Made by a program: the position numbers and the translations under genes
Source of the DNA: Prolixibacteraceae bacterium
Lineage (GTDB): Bacteria; Bacteroidota; Bacteroidia; Bacteroidales; Prolixibacteraceae
Length of the DNA: 5,351 nucleotides
Assembly (NCBI GenBank): GCA_023228025.1
Contig: JALOCD010000165.1
Coordinates: forward strand, 1-5,351
Direction: 5' to 3'
Notes under the pieces: generated by a model
Database searches by the model: none
What the model was told of the DNA's origin: nothing
The model's input: only the letters and a program-made list of their open reading frames with translations
Shown here: piece after piece, positions 1 to 5,318 of the stretch
Numbering within the stretch: the first letter of the stretch is position 1
Layout: every line of letters begins with the position of its first letter

Positions 1-1870
1 CTGCCATCTTCCCAGGATCCACAAAATGCATCACCACCACCTCCATGGCTGGATTCGATTCCCGGGCATGCCGGATAATCCCTTCCATTCCAAGCACCTG
101 AGTCTCTGTAGAAAATCCATTGGCCCGATCATTGACAGCAGCCTCCACAAACAACAGATCAACCTTCCCGTTCCCCAGCACATCCCTTTCGAAACGGAAA
201 GCTCCCGGAGTCGATCCCATTGAGGGTATACCGGCAGCTACGAATTCAAATTTAGTCTGCGGGAAGCGATGCTGCAAATAGACGCATACACTGTCCCTCC
301 ATCCTCCATTGTAGGTGATCGAACCTCCCAAAAAGGCGACCCTGCCCCTTTTATCCCTTTCAAAAATTATTTGGGCATTGTGAAGTTTGTTGCGATAGGT
401 GTGGTAATTACGACTTTCCAGCGGTTGCGGAACCTGAGGATAACTGTTCAGGATAAAATTGACGCCCGCTTGCAGGTTGTCAATCGGGAAATGATGCCCC
501 TGCAGGGATTGTTTTCCTTTCGTGTTGGAATAAACCGTTGCCGGTCCTCCAAGTCGAATGTAACGGTTCACAAGCAGGAAGGTGTTTTCACTATTTGGTA
601 CCACACTATCGTTCAAACCGATGGTATGAAATACCGGCACCTTGGCTGCGGCCATATTCTCAAGATTGTCGATTGGATTATCTTTGTATTCAAGCGCTTC
701 AACCTCACTTTTAAAGTTATAGGCAACCATCAGTTGTTTCCACGACTCTGCATCCCCTTTCGAACTCAACTTCCCCCCTGGCCAGCTTTTGAAATCACAA
801 ACCGGAGCTTCCGCATAGAGGCAACTCACCTTTTCCGGATATTTTTTTGCAAAATTATAGATGTACAATCCACCTCTGCTCACGCCTTCCAGGACAACCT
901 TTTTGTTGAGACCATATTGCGCAGTGAGGTAATTGTAGAAATTACTCCATATTTCCACACATTTGGGAGATCCAAAAAGATAATCTGTATTTATGTAAGC
1001 CACGTGAAATCCCTTTCTTACCAGGATACTGTCCATTTCGTAATGCCAATCAGGGAAACGAGCCCTCCACACCCACGGTTTTCCTGGTGCCGGTTTATCG
1101 GGAACTATAAGACGACAATCGAGCCTATCGAGCTGAAAATCAGATCTTGCAAAACCGTGCCACGCTGACTTTTTCCCGGGATATGGCGAATTTACTACCG
1201 CGATATCGCTTCCTGTCAATTTTTTAGCAATAGCCTGGGCCATCAATCCCGCGCCTTCTGCATTCGGGTGAATTTGATCGGGAAACAAGGAGGCCCTTCC
1301 TGATAAGACAGAATAGAGATCAATCATCCCGAGATTTTCCTCTTTGGCAAGTTTTTCCATATCCGGAATGATCCCATGAACAATAATTGAATCATTGATA
1401 CCCCAGCGACTTGCATAAGCAGGAACCGGTTTGCACAAATAAATTTTTGGATGGGATGGCAGGCTCTTCAACTCCTTAACCATTGCACGGCTATCCGCCA
1501 AAAACTCACCTGCATATTTCCAATTTTGCGGCTTGGTATCGTTCGTTCCCAGCTTGATAATCACGACATCAGGAAGAAATGCTTTTGCTTCTACCCAGGC
1601 TTCCTCTTTCCAATAAGGTAAATCGCCCTTTTTGAGCATCGTTCTGCCACCTACACCTAAATTACGGACGATCCATTTGTCGCCCAGCATCCTTCCAAGC
1701 TGTGCCGGATAAGAATCGCGCGGTCTGTCAGGAATCCCTGATCCATATGTAATGCTGTTGCCAATGCATGCGACCTTAACCGGAGAGCTGTAATTGGCGG
1801 GGTCGATGGGCTGCGTGAATCCGGCAATACTTAGTAATCCGGATATAACAAGAACGAAAAAATGTTTCAT
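1..1870 (-). CDS. Exported three-module esterase (SGNH hydrolase - alpha/beta hydrolase - SGNH hydrolase), 3' end outside the window
   Basis: The frame is open for 623 codons from the ATG at 1870 to the left edge with no stop, so the C-terminus is missing. Residues 1-19 (Lys2, hydrophobic 4-17, then TQP) look like a Sec signal peptide. There is no lipobox Cys, so a periplasmic or secreted enzyme is expected. Module 1 (about 28-219) is an SGNH/GDSL esterase: block I GNS with Ser39, block II Gly72, block III GTND (Asn110), block V DQIH (Asp198, His201). Module 2 (about 235-470) is an alpha/beta hydrolase: nucleophile elbow GVSRGG (Ser331), probable acid Asp421 in GLNDS, probable His459 or His460. 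Module 3 (from about 508) is a second SGNH domain: GGS with Ser517, Gly547, VND (Asn580); its Asp-His block lies beyond the edge. In Bacteroidota and Planctomycetes such enzymes often deacylate plant or algal polysaccharides. The substrate here is inferred, not shown. No clear -7 box was found upstream. Confidence 0.9.
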   Translation of the reverse strand, partial: MKHFFVLVISGLLSIAGFTQPIDPANYSSPVKVACIGNSITYGSGIPDRPRDSYPAQLGRMLGDKWIVRNLGVGGRTMLKKGDLPYWKEEAWVEAKAFLPDVVIIKLGTNDTKPQNWKYAGEFLADSRAMVKELKSLPSHPKIYLCKPVPAYASRWGINDSIIVHGIIPDMEKLAKEENLGMIDLYSVLSGRASLFPDQIHPNAEGAGLMAQAIAKKLTGSDIAVVNSPYPGKKSAWHGFARSDFQLDRLDCRLIVPDKPAPGKPWVWRARFPDWHYEMDSILVRKGFHVAYINTDYLFGSPKCVEIWSNFYNYLTAQYGLNKKVVLEGVSRGGLYIYNFAKKYPEKVSCLYAEAPVCDFKSWPGGKLSSKGDAESWKQLMVAYNFKSEVEALEYKDNPIDNLENMAAAKVPVFHTIGLNDSVVPNSENTFLLVNRYIRLGGPATVYSNTKGKQSLQGHHFPIDNLQAGVNFILNSYPQVPQPLESRNYHTYRNKLHNAQIIFERDKRGRVAFLGGSITYNGGWRDSVCVYLQHRFPQTKFEFVAAGIPSMGSTPGAFRFERDVLGNGKVDLLFVEAAVNDRANGFSTETQVLGMEGIIRHARESNPAMEVVVMHFVDPGKMA

Positions 1871-2002
1871 CTGTAGGTAAGTTTACTCAGCATAATGGTT
1901 GTATTTCCAATCGTTGACAAATTAGAAAATATTAGGGAAATTCATCATTCCCAGTAGATGACTTTGTACTAATTGTGATAAAAAATCTGGAAACATTAGT
2001 TT

Positions 2003-2023
2003 TGTACGGCATTTATCCGTACA
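2003..2023. promoter_or_regulatory. Probable operator of the toxin-antitoxin operon (perfect 7-bp inverted repeat)
   Basis: TGTACGG (2003-2009) and CCGTACA (2017-2023) form a perfect inverted repeat around a 7-bp AT-rich centre. It starts 40 bp before the antitoxin ATG and overlaps the -7 box at 2020-2027. RHH antitoxins of the DUF1778/TacA type usually bind palindromes in their own promoter as an antitoxin-toxin complex. Autorepression at this site is therefore the natural inference. The symmetry is seen directly; binding is not. Confidence 0.6.
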
Positions 2024-2027
2024 TTTG
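2020..2027 (+). promoter_or_regulatory. Bacteroidota-type -7 box of the toxin-antitoxin operon
   Basis: TACATTTG fits the Bacteroidota -7 consensus TAnnTTTG exactly and lies 15 bp before the antitoxin start codon, predicting a very short leader. The nearest upstream TTTG (2001-2004) leaves only 15 bp, shorter than the usual -33/-7 spacing, so the -33 element is uncertain. The leader is A-rich with no strong Shine-Dalgarno sequence, as is normal in this phylum. Confidence 0.5.
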
Positions 2028-2042
2028 TAAAAAACGAAAGCA

Positions 2043-2333
2043 ATGGAATCAATAACTGAACAGGAAGGTAAAGCCCGATTTGATACAAGACTATCCAAGG
2101 ATAAAAAATTAATGATTGAAAAAGCAGCACTTCTGGGCGGTTACAAAAACCTTTCAGATTTTGTTGTATCAACGGTTTGCGAAAAGGCTCAGGCGATCAT
2201 TCAAAAATCTGAAACAATTCTCTCATCCCAAAGGGACAATGAGGTTTTCTTCGATGCACTGGTAAATCCTCCGGAGCCAAATAAAGCTTTGCGATCCGCA
2301 GTCAGTCAGTACAAAAAGCATAGCGCTGAATAA
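2043..2333 (+). CDS. DUF1778 ribbon-helix-helix antitoxin (TacA-like)
   Basis: This 96-residue protein has the standard length and order of a DUF1778 antitoxin. The N-terminal half is a ribbon-helix-helix DNA-binding fold: strand ARFDTRLS (11-18), helix from about 19 to 32, turn GGYKNLSDF (32-40) and a second helix to about 56. The C-terminal half (about 64-90, with RDNEVFFDALVNPPEPNKAL) is the family's toxin-wrapping segment, which blocks the acetyl-CoA site of the partner GNAT toxin. The gene overlaps the toxin gene by one base (TAATG at 2331-2335), indicating translational coupling. The palindrome at 2003-2023 is its likely binding site. ATG 2043 is chosen because it follows the promoter closely and leaves a short N-terminal lead-in before the first strand. 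All family hallmarks are present and nothing looks degraded. Confidence 0.92.
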   Translation: MESITEQEGKARFDTRLSKDKKLMIEKAALLGGYKNLSDFVVSTVCEKAQAIIQKSETILSSQRDNEVFFDALVNPPEPNKALRSAVSQYKKHSAE

Positions 2334-2845
2334 TGGCAACTACTGTAATCCTCTCCCACGATCACCGGATACTGACATCAGGTTTCAATTGTGGAAAATT
2401 TTTACTTGATACCTATATAAAGACGCAGGCAAGTCAGGATGTTAAAAGAAAACTTTCTGCGTGTTTCGTATCTGTTGACCATGTTAGCGGGTTAATTCAG
2501 GGATATTATACCCTTTCAAACAACAGCATTCCTCTGGGATTAATCCCGGAAAATTACAGAAGGAAATTACCTCATTCATATAATTCGATACCAGCTACAC
2601 TTCTTGGAAGATTAGCCATTGATATAAGATTCAGAGGTTTATGCCTAGGCAAGATGCTATTGATAGATGCGTTAAGCAGAAGTTATGAAATTTCAAAATC
2701 TGTCGGTTCCTTTGCAGTGGTGGTTGACCCTTTGGATGATGAAGCCGAAAGATTCTACACCAAATTTGGGTTTATCCTACTTCCAGATAGTCACAAGATG
2801 TTTTTACCTATGAAAACCGTTGGAAAGCTATTTGATGAGAAATAG
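2333..2845 (+). CDS. GNAT-family toxin (TacT-like tRNA acetyltransferase)
   Basis: A 170-residue single-domain GNAT acetyltransferase, the usual toxin partner of DUF1778 antitoxins. Characterised relatives (TacT, AtaT, ItaT) use acetyl-CoA to acetylate the amino group of the amino acid on charged tRNA, which blocks translation. Visible marks are the N-terminal segment FNCGKFLLDTYIKTQASQD (18-36) typical of the TacT group, core strand RLAIDIRF (93-100), acetyl-CoA loop RGLCLG (101-106), strand FAVVVDPLDD (127-136) and the catalytic-region AERFYTKFGF (138-147) with Tyr142 at the expected place. In the R/Q-x-x-G-x-G/A loop the first Gly is Cys104; whether activity is reduced cannot be told from sequence. 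The gene starts inside the antitoxin stop codon and the pair is presumably transcribed together. tRNA specificity cannot be predicted. Confidence 0.9.
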   Translation: MATTVILSHDHRILTSGFNCGKFLLDTYIKTQASQDVKRKLSACFVSVDHVSGLIQGYYTLSNNSIPLGLIPENYRRKLPHSYNSIPATLLGRLAIDIRFRGLCLGKMLLIDALSRSYEISKSVGSFAVVVDPLDDEAERFYTKFGFILLPDSHKMFLPMKTVGKLFDEK

Positions 2846-2877
2846 AATTTATAAGCATCAGCATTGATTTGATGTAG

Positions 2878-2904
2878 CAATACGGACCGGCTGTATTGGT
2901 TTTT
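2878..2904 (+). terminator. Rho-independent-like terminator after the GNAT toxin gene
   Basis: CAATAC (2878-2883) pairs perfectly with GTATTG (2893-2898). Two more inner pairs are possible (G2884-T2892 as G-U, G2885-C2891), leaving a 5-nt loop. A run of five T follows (2900-2904). It lies 33 bp past the toxin stop codon, where the operon should end. The short T-run and AT-rich stem make it moderate in strength. Confidence 0.55.
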
Positions 2905-3265
2905 AATGGTGCTTTGCAGGTAAAAAAGTCTTGCTTTGTGGTCTTTTATCCTTTGAATTATCAATACATTATGTTGCCATGGGACTTGTGAAACAAGTTG
3001 TTTCACTATTTCAACTTCTGAGGCAACTGGCTTCAGATTACTTAATTCTGAATCAGGCTGATTCACTTTTCCCAATTCTGAATCAAGCTGATTCACTTTT
3101 GAGTATTCACTTACCAATTGCCTCCCGTTTGGTCGGAGAGGTGATCTTTTTCAGGAATAGGAAAGCAGGCTAGATTATTCTAAATTTGATCATCGTTTTA
3201 CATTTGCAATCCAACACCTGTTTTAAAGAACAATCTGTAAGTTTCAGAAACATACAATCAATGTT
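2905..3265. other. Intergenic stretch without a supported gene
   Basis: No frame here has a family match, a convincing start or a recognisable leader. The short open frames on the plus strand (2931-3173) and on the minus strand (from a TTG at 3117, running into the toxin 3' end) owe their openness to the repeat array at 2988-3103. A TAnnTTTG match, TACATTTG at 3199-3206, could be a -7 box for the remnant starting at 3266, but it has no -33 partner at the right distance. Apart from the hairpin array nothing structured was found. Confidence 0.6.
2988..3103. repeat. Tandem 30-bp repeat; each unit holds a small inverted repeat
   Basis: Two copies are nearly identical: 3044-3073 and 3074-3103 share AATTCTGAATCA-R-GCTGATTCACTTTT (R is G then A) and differ also in the last three bases. 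Two more diverged copies precede them. Every unit centres on an inverted repeat: GTGAAAC/GTTTCAC at 2988-3006; a decayed one with one G-U pair at 3020-3034; GAATCA/TGATTC at 3050-3064; GAATCA/TGATTC at 3080-3094. Their centres are 2997, 3027, 3057 and 3087, exactly 30 bp apart. Because 30 is a multiple of three, the minus strand can also be read as imperfect decapeptides resembling xSELxKVNQx. No protein starts convincingly there and the frame would run into the toxin gene antisense, so a non-coding minisatellite or a decayed repeat peptide is preferred. The role is unknown. Confidence 0.8.
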
Positions 3266-3413
3266 ATGGATTTTAAGGAATTACTTGAGAAATATCAGGA
3301 ACTGCTCATTGAGAACAAGTTTTGGTAGTGCAGAAGAAAGTATGATGCGAATTGTAAGCCCTGGTATTGCTTCCGAACTGATAGAGAGCATTAAAAAATA
3401 TGAAAATGAGTAG
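3266..3413 (+). pseudogene. Possible remnant of a small gene, broken by a one-base frameshift
   Basis: From ATG 3266 the frame reads MDFKELLEKYQELLIENK, a typical short N-terminal coiled-coil helix, then meets TAG at 3326. A second frame takes over at the TTTT run (3320-3323) and continues with SAEESMMRIVSPGIASELI and a charged tail to the TAG at 3411-3413. Removing one T would join them into a 48-residue protein. Similar N-terminal helices occur at the start of larger Bacteroidota proteins, so this may also be both ends of a longer gene with the middle lost. I do not recognise the family. The stop lies five bases from the HEPN stop on the opposite strand. The evidence is protein-like composition in both pieces only, so confidence is low. 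Confidence 0.3.
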
Positions 3414-3418
3414 CAATT

Positions 3419-3811
3419 TTAAAATCCAATATGTTTTTTGCTCTCTTCTATAAATTCTTTTACCTGCCCGATAAGCGGTCTGGCAATGTTCTCATTGTAA
3501 TCATATAAGTCCCCATAATCTCCTTTTTGCCGGTAATCGAACAACTTAGAGAAGAGCTTTCCTTATGATTTGTCAATTTTACCCGTCTTTATGAAATGTA
3601 GTCCGAATTGAGTTCGGGCCCCATCGTGTGATTGAGTTTCAATGCCATTCTTAATTAAAAGTGCAATCACTGCATAGAAACAAGCATAATACAACCTGTT
3701 AATAACGGCATTCCATTTACCATTTTCAGAGAGGATGAGAGCTTCATCAAAGGACTCCAATGAACGATGAAACCTGTATTTTATATAATCTTCAGGATTA
3801 TTAATTGTCAT
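3419..3811 (-). pseudogene. HEPN-domain protein of a HEPN/MNT module, interrupted by an in-frame stop
   Basis: The frame starts at ATG 3811, sharing ATGA with the stop of the nucleotidyltransferase gene. It reads 82 codons, meets TAA at 3565-3563 (codon 83), then continues in the same frame for 47 more codons to TAA at 3421-3419. The total of 130 residues is the normal HEPN length. Before the stop are the helix with NRLYYACFYAVIALLIKNGI (38-57) and GLHFIKTGKID (70-80). After it come GKLFSKLFDYRQKGDYGD and a final helix, all typical of the family (PF05168). Homologues normally have Leu at the stop position, so one TTA-to-TAA change would explain it. HEPN toxins are usually RNases with an R-x4-6-H motif. 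Here Arg39 is followed at the His position by Tyr46, a position that varies in this subfamily. An 82-residue product lacking the last helices is probably inactive. The lesion looks recent because the downstream sequence is undamaged. Confidence 0.85.
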
Positions 3812-4122
3812 AGCAATATCCCTTCTCTCGTAACATTCTTGAATAGTGGGGAATATACCAACATGTTCTTCCAATAATCTTTTGGATAAATGATGGTAGA
3901 AATTATTTGACCTGATTCCAATTCAATATCATATAGGTCATCTCTAAACTTATCCTCAATCTCATTGGTAACCTGGTCATCATCCACCAGAATCAAGATA
4001 TCCCAATCCGAATCAGGTCGAAAATCCCCCCTTGCACGTGATCCGAAAAGATAAGCCATCGCTTTGGGATCTTTTTCGTGAATGGATTTTCTAATTCTGT
4101 ATTGTATCTGGTCGTTCCCCAT
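3808..4122 (-). CDS. Minimal nucleotidyltransferase (MNT) of a HEPN/MNT toxin-antitoxin pair
   Basis: A 104-residue protein of the minimal nucleotidyltransferase family (pol-beta fold). The signature GSRARGDFRPDSDWD begins at Gly27 and Ser28, with metal-binding Asp39 and Asp41. A third acidic residue probably comes from the DIELES strand (65-70). The C-terminus KNVTREGILL is typical. In studied HEPN/MNT pairs the MNT protein is the antitoxin and inactivates the HEPN RNase by adding AMP to a tyrosine; that activity is inferred here. Its stop overlaps the HEPN start (ATGA at 3811-3808), so the two are translationally coupled. ATG 4122 is preferred over the in-frame TTG at 4143, because the TTG overlaps a good -7 box and the family begins close to this Met. 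The gene is intact although its toxin partner is interrupted. Confidence 0.9.
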   Translation of the reverse strand: MGNDQIQYRIRKSIHEKDPKAMAYLFGSRARGDFRPDSDWDILILVDDDQVTNEIEDKFRDDLYDIELESGQIISTIIYPKDYWKNMLVYSPLFKNVTREGILL

Positions 4123-4140
4123 TCCTATATGATTATCAAT

Positions 4141-4148
4141 CAAAAGTA
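4141..4148 (-). promoter_or_regulatory. Candidate -7 box of the MNT-HEPN operon
   Basis: On the minus strand TACTTTTG (4148 to 4141) matches TAnnTTTG and ends 18 bp before ATG 4122, giving a short leader containing AGGA just before the ATG. No TTTG or TTG was seen at the usual -33 distance, so the call rests on the -7 match and position alone. It supports ATG 4122 as the translation start. Confidence 0.4.
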
Positions 4149-4225
4149 CAAATTTCTATCTGCGATTCCCTCTTGTTGAACATTTTTTAGGATTCCGTAT
4201 CTGTTATCTTTATTGGCAATAAAAT

Positions 4226-5152
4226 CTAAAAGTCAAATGTCAACCCGCTTTGTGTCAAAGGATGGGACTGGGCCCCATTATCCGGCAAATTTGGAACCTT
4301 CAGCGCCAGCCCAAATTCTTTGTTCAACTTTCCAATAAAATAGGCCGCCAGCAAAGGTGATTCCATCTCAATATTTTGATGCACAAAAAAATTGATATCC
4401 CTCAACCCCAGTCCTACCCAAACCCGTAGCCGGTCAATCCAGCCATCCAGGCGCTCCCGGTCTTTGAGAGGATCGTTGGCGCCAACATAGCGGATAAAAA
4501 CCGAAGGGGTGGTCAGCCGCATGTGCAACAAGTCCCTTCGGCCAGCAGTATCAACCAAAACATTGGTGACTGCATGCTTTTCGAACAATTGGAAAACCTC
4601 CGATGCAATTGCGGGTATATTAAACCACTCAGCGTGCCTCAATTCGATTGCCAAAGGAATGGATTTCGGGAAGTTCTCGACAAAAATTACCAACCGTTCC
4701 CAGTTCTTAAAGCCAAAATTGCTGTTCATCTGCAAAAATACCATTCCCAGCTTCTCTTCGAAATTACTGATGCTGTCGCAATATTCATCCACCAACAACT
4801 GAACATCATTCAATCGCCTCAAGTGACTGATACTTTGCGTGATCTTGGGAAAGAATTTGAACTCTGCAGGTGTTTTTTCACGCCAGGTTACCACCTGTTC
4901 CCGTTTGGGCATATTGTAAAAAGTGGCATTCAATTCAATGGAATTAAACTGACGGGAATAATAGGCCAATTCATCTTTGGTACCTCGGGGATAGAAGTTT
5001 TTCAGATCCTGTTTGTTCCACTTGGCACAACCTACGTAGACCTTGAGAGGTTTCTCTCCCATGCATTGTCGAAGGATTTTCTCATTTGCAGGATGATCTG
5101 CAGGAAGTGTGAAATCAATAAGCTCCGGTTGATCTAGGTGCCCAAATTTCAT
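4226..5152 (-). CDS. DUF72 (YecE-like) TIM-barrel protein of unknown function
   Basis: A 308-residue full-length DUF72 protein (PF01904). The barrel begins after a family-typical lead-in of about 37 residues. Hallmarks in order are VYVGCAKW (38-45), FYPRG (53-57), FNSIELNATFYNMP (69-82), FKFFPKITQSISH (98-110), LAIELRHAEWF (167-177), LVDTAGRRD (199-207), FIRYVG (219-224) and FFVHQNIEMESP (255-266). The conserved Glu73, Asn75, Lys103, Glu170, Arg172, Asp201 and Arg221 are positions likely to line the barrel mouth. No reaction is established for the family. There is no signal peptide or membrane segment, so it is cytoplasmic. ATG 5152 is the first in-frame start and the sequence is protein-like from there. 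It shares a strand with the MNT-HEPN pair but sits about 100 bp upstream of that pair's own candidate promoter, so it is probably a separate unit. Nothing looks damaged. Confidence 0.93.
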   Translation of the reverse strand: MKFGHLDQPELIDFTLPADHPANEKILRQCMGEKPLKVYVGCAKWNKQDLKNFYPRGTKDELAYYSRQFNSIELNATFYNMPKREQVVTWREKTPAEFKFFPKITQSISHLRRLNDVQLLVDEYCDSISNFEEKLGMVFLQMNSNFGFKNWERLVIFVENFPKSIPLAIELRHAEWFNIPAIASEVFQLFEKHAVTNVLVDTAGRRDLLHMRLTTPSVFIRYVGANDPLKDRERLDGWIDRLRVWVGLGLRDINFFVHQNIEMESPLLAAYFIGKLNKEFGLALKVPNLPDNGAQSHPLTQSGLTFDF

Positions 5153-5180
5153 TTTTTAATTATTTTCATCATTGAGATCT

Positions 5181-5236
5181 TTGTTGTTTCCTTAGGGGCC
5201 TTCGTGGTTAAATTTTTAATAATCACCACAAAGGTG
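5181..5236. repeat. Degenerate interspersed-repeat-like segment
   Basis: The stretch with CCTTAGGGGCCTTCGTGGTTAA (about 5190-5211) and CACCACAAAGGTG (5224-5236) resembles the widespread intergenic repeats built from ACCACGAAGG and CACAAAG words that I recall from many Bacteroidota genomes. GTGGT (5204-5208) and ACCAC (5225-5229) are complementary, and CACC/GGTG (5224-5227, 5233-5236) forms a small inverted repeat. Family membership is from memory and needs a genome-wide search. Confidence 0.35.
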
Positions 5237-5237
5237 T

Positions 5238-5245
5238 TATGTTTG
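5238..5245 (+). promoter_or_regulatory. Candidate -7 box facing the right edge
   Basis: TATGTTTG matches TAnnTTTG exactly. Initiation would fall around 5250, at the foot of the stem-loop beginning at 5255 and about 65 bp before the ATG at 5315. No TTTG or TTG stands at a suitable -33 distance, so this is tentative. Confidence 0.3.
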
Positions 5246-5254
5246 AAAAATAAA

Positions 5255-5318
5255 GCATAAGCTAAAGTTTATTAAATTAAGTTTTGAATTCAGTATTAAT
5301 TTAAACAATAGCTTATGC
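5255..5318. repeat. Long imperfect inverted repeat / stem-loop enclosing the start codon of the right-edge gene
   Basis: GCATAAGCTA (5255-5264) and TAGCTTATGC (5309-5318) are perfectly complementary over 10 bp. Inside them come an AA/AA internal loop, GTTT (5267-5270) pairing with AAAC (5303-5306), a 3-nt bulge, and AAATTAA (5274-5280) pairing with TTAATTT (5296-5302), leaving a 15-nt loop containing GAATTC. That is 21 paired positions in 64 nt. The distal arm covers the ATG at 5315-5317, so folding of the transcript would hide the start codon. It could be a translational control hairpin, or structured RNA at the left end of an insertion sequence. Confidence 0.75.

Noticed and set aside
269..1168. 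Long plus-strand open frame of 299 codons
   Set aside because: It is antisense to the three-module esterase, whose frame carries complete SGNH and alpha/beta hydrolase motifs. The plus-strand translation has no recognisable motif.
2988..3103. CRISPR array
   Set aside because: The repeats are contiguous 30-bp units with no unique spacers, only four copies, and no cas gene in the window.
2791..3117. Minus-strand open frame with imperfect decapeptide repeats
   Set aside because: It begins at a TTG, runs antisense into the 3' end of the GNAT toxin gene, and loses any pattern after the repeat array. The openness follows from the 30-bp repeat period.
3809..3874. Upstream extension of the HEPN gene to an ATG at 3874
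   Set aside because: The extra 21 residues overlap the conserved C-terminus of the MNT gene in another frame. The ATG at 3811 gives the usual ATGA overlap and the usual HEPN N-terminus.
4209..4223. TTTATTG/CAATAAA hairpin as a terminator of the DUF72 gene
   Set aside because: The stem is almost all A/T, the loop would be one base, and no T-run follows on the minus strand.
4523..5137. Plus-strand open frame of 204 codons (and a second at 4509-4802)
   Set aside because: Both are antisense to the DUF72 gene, which shows family motifs along its whole length.
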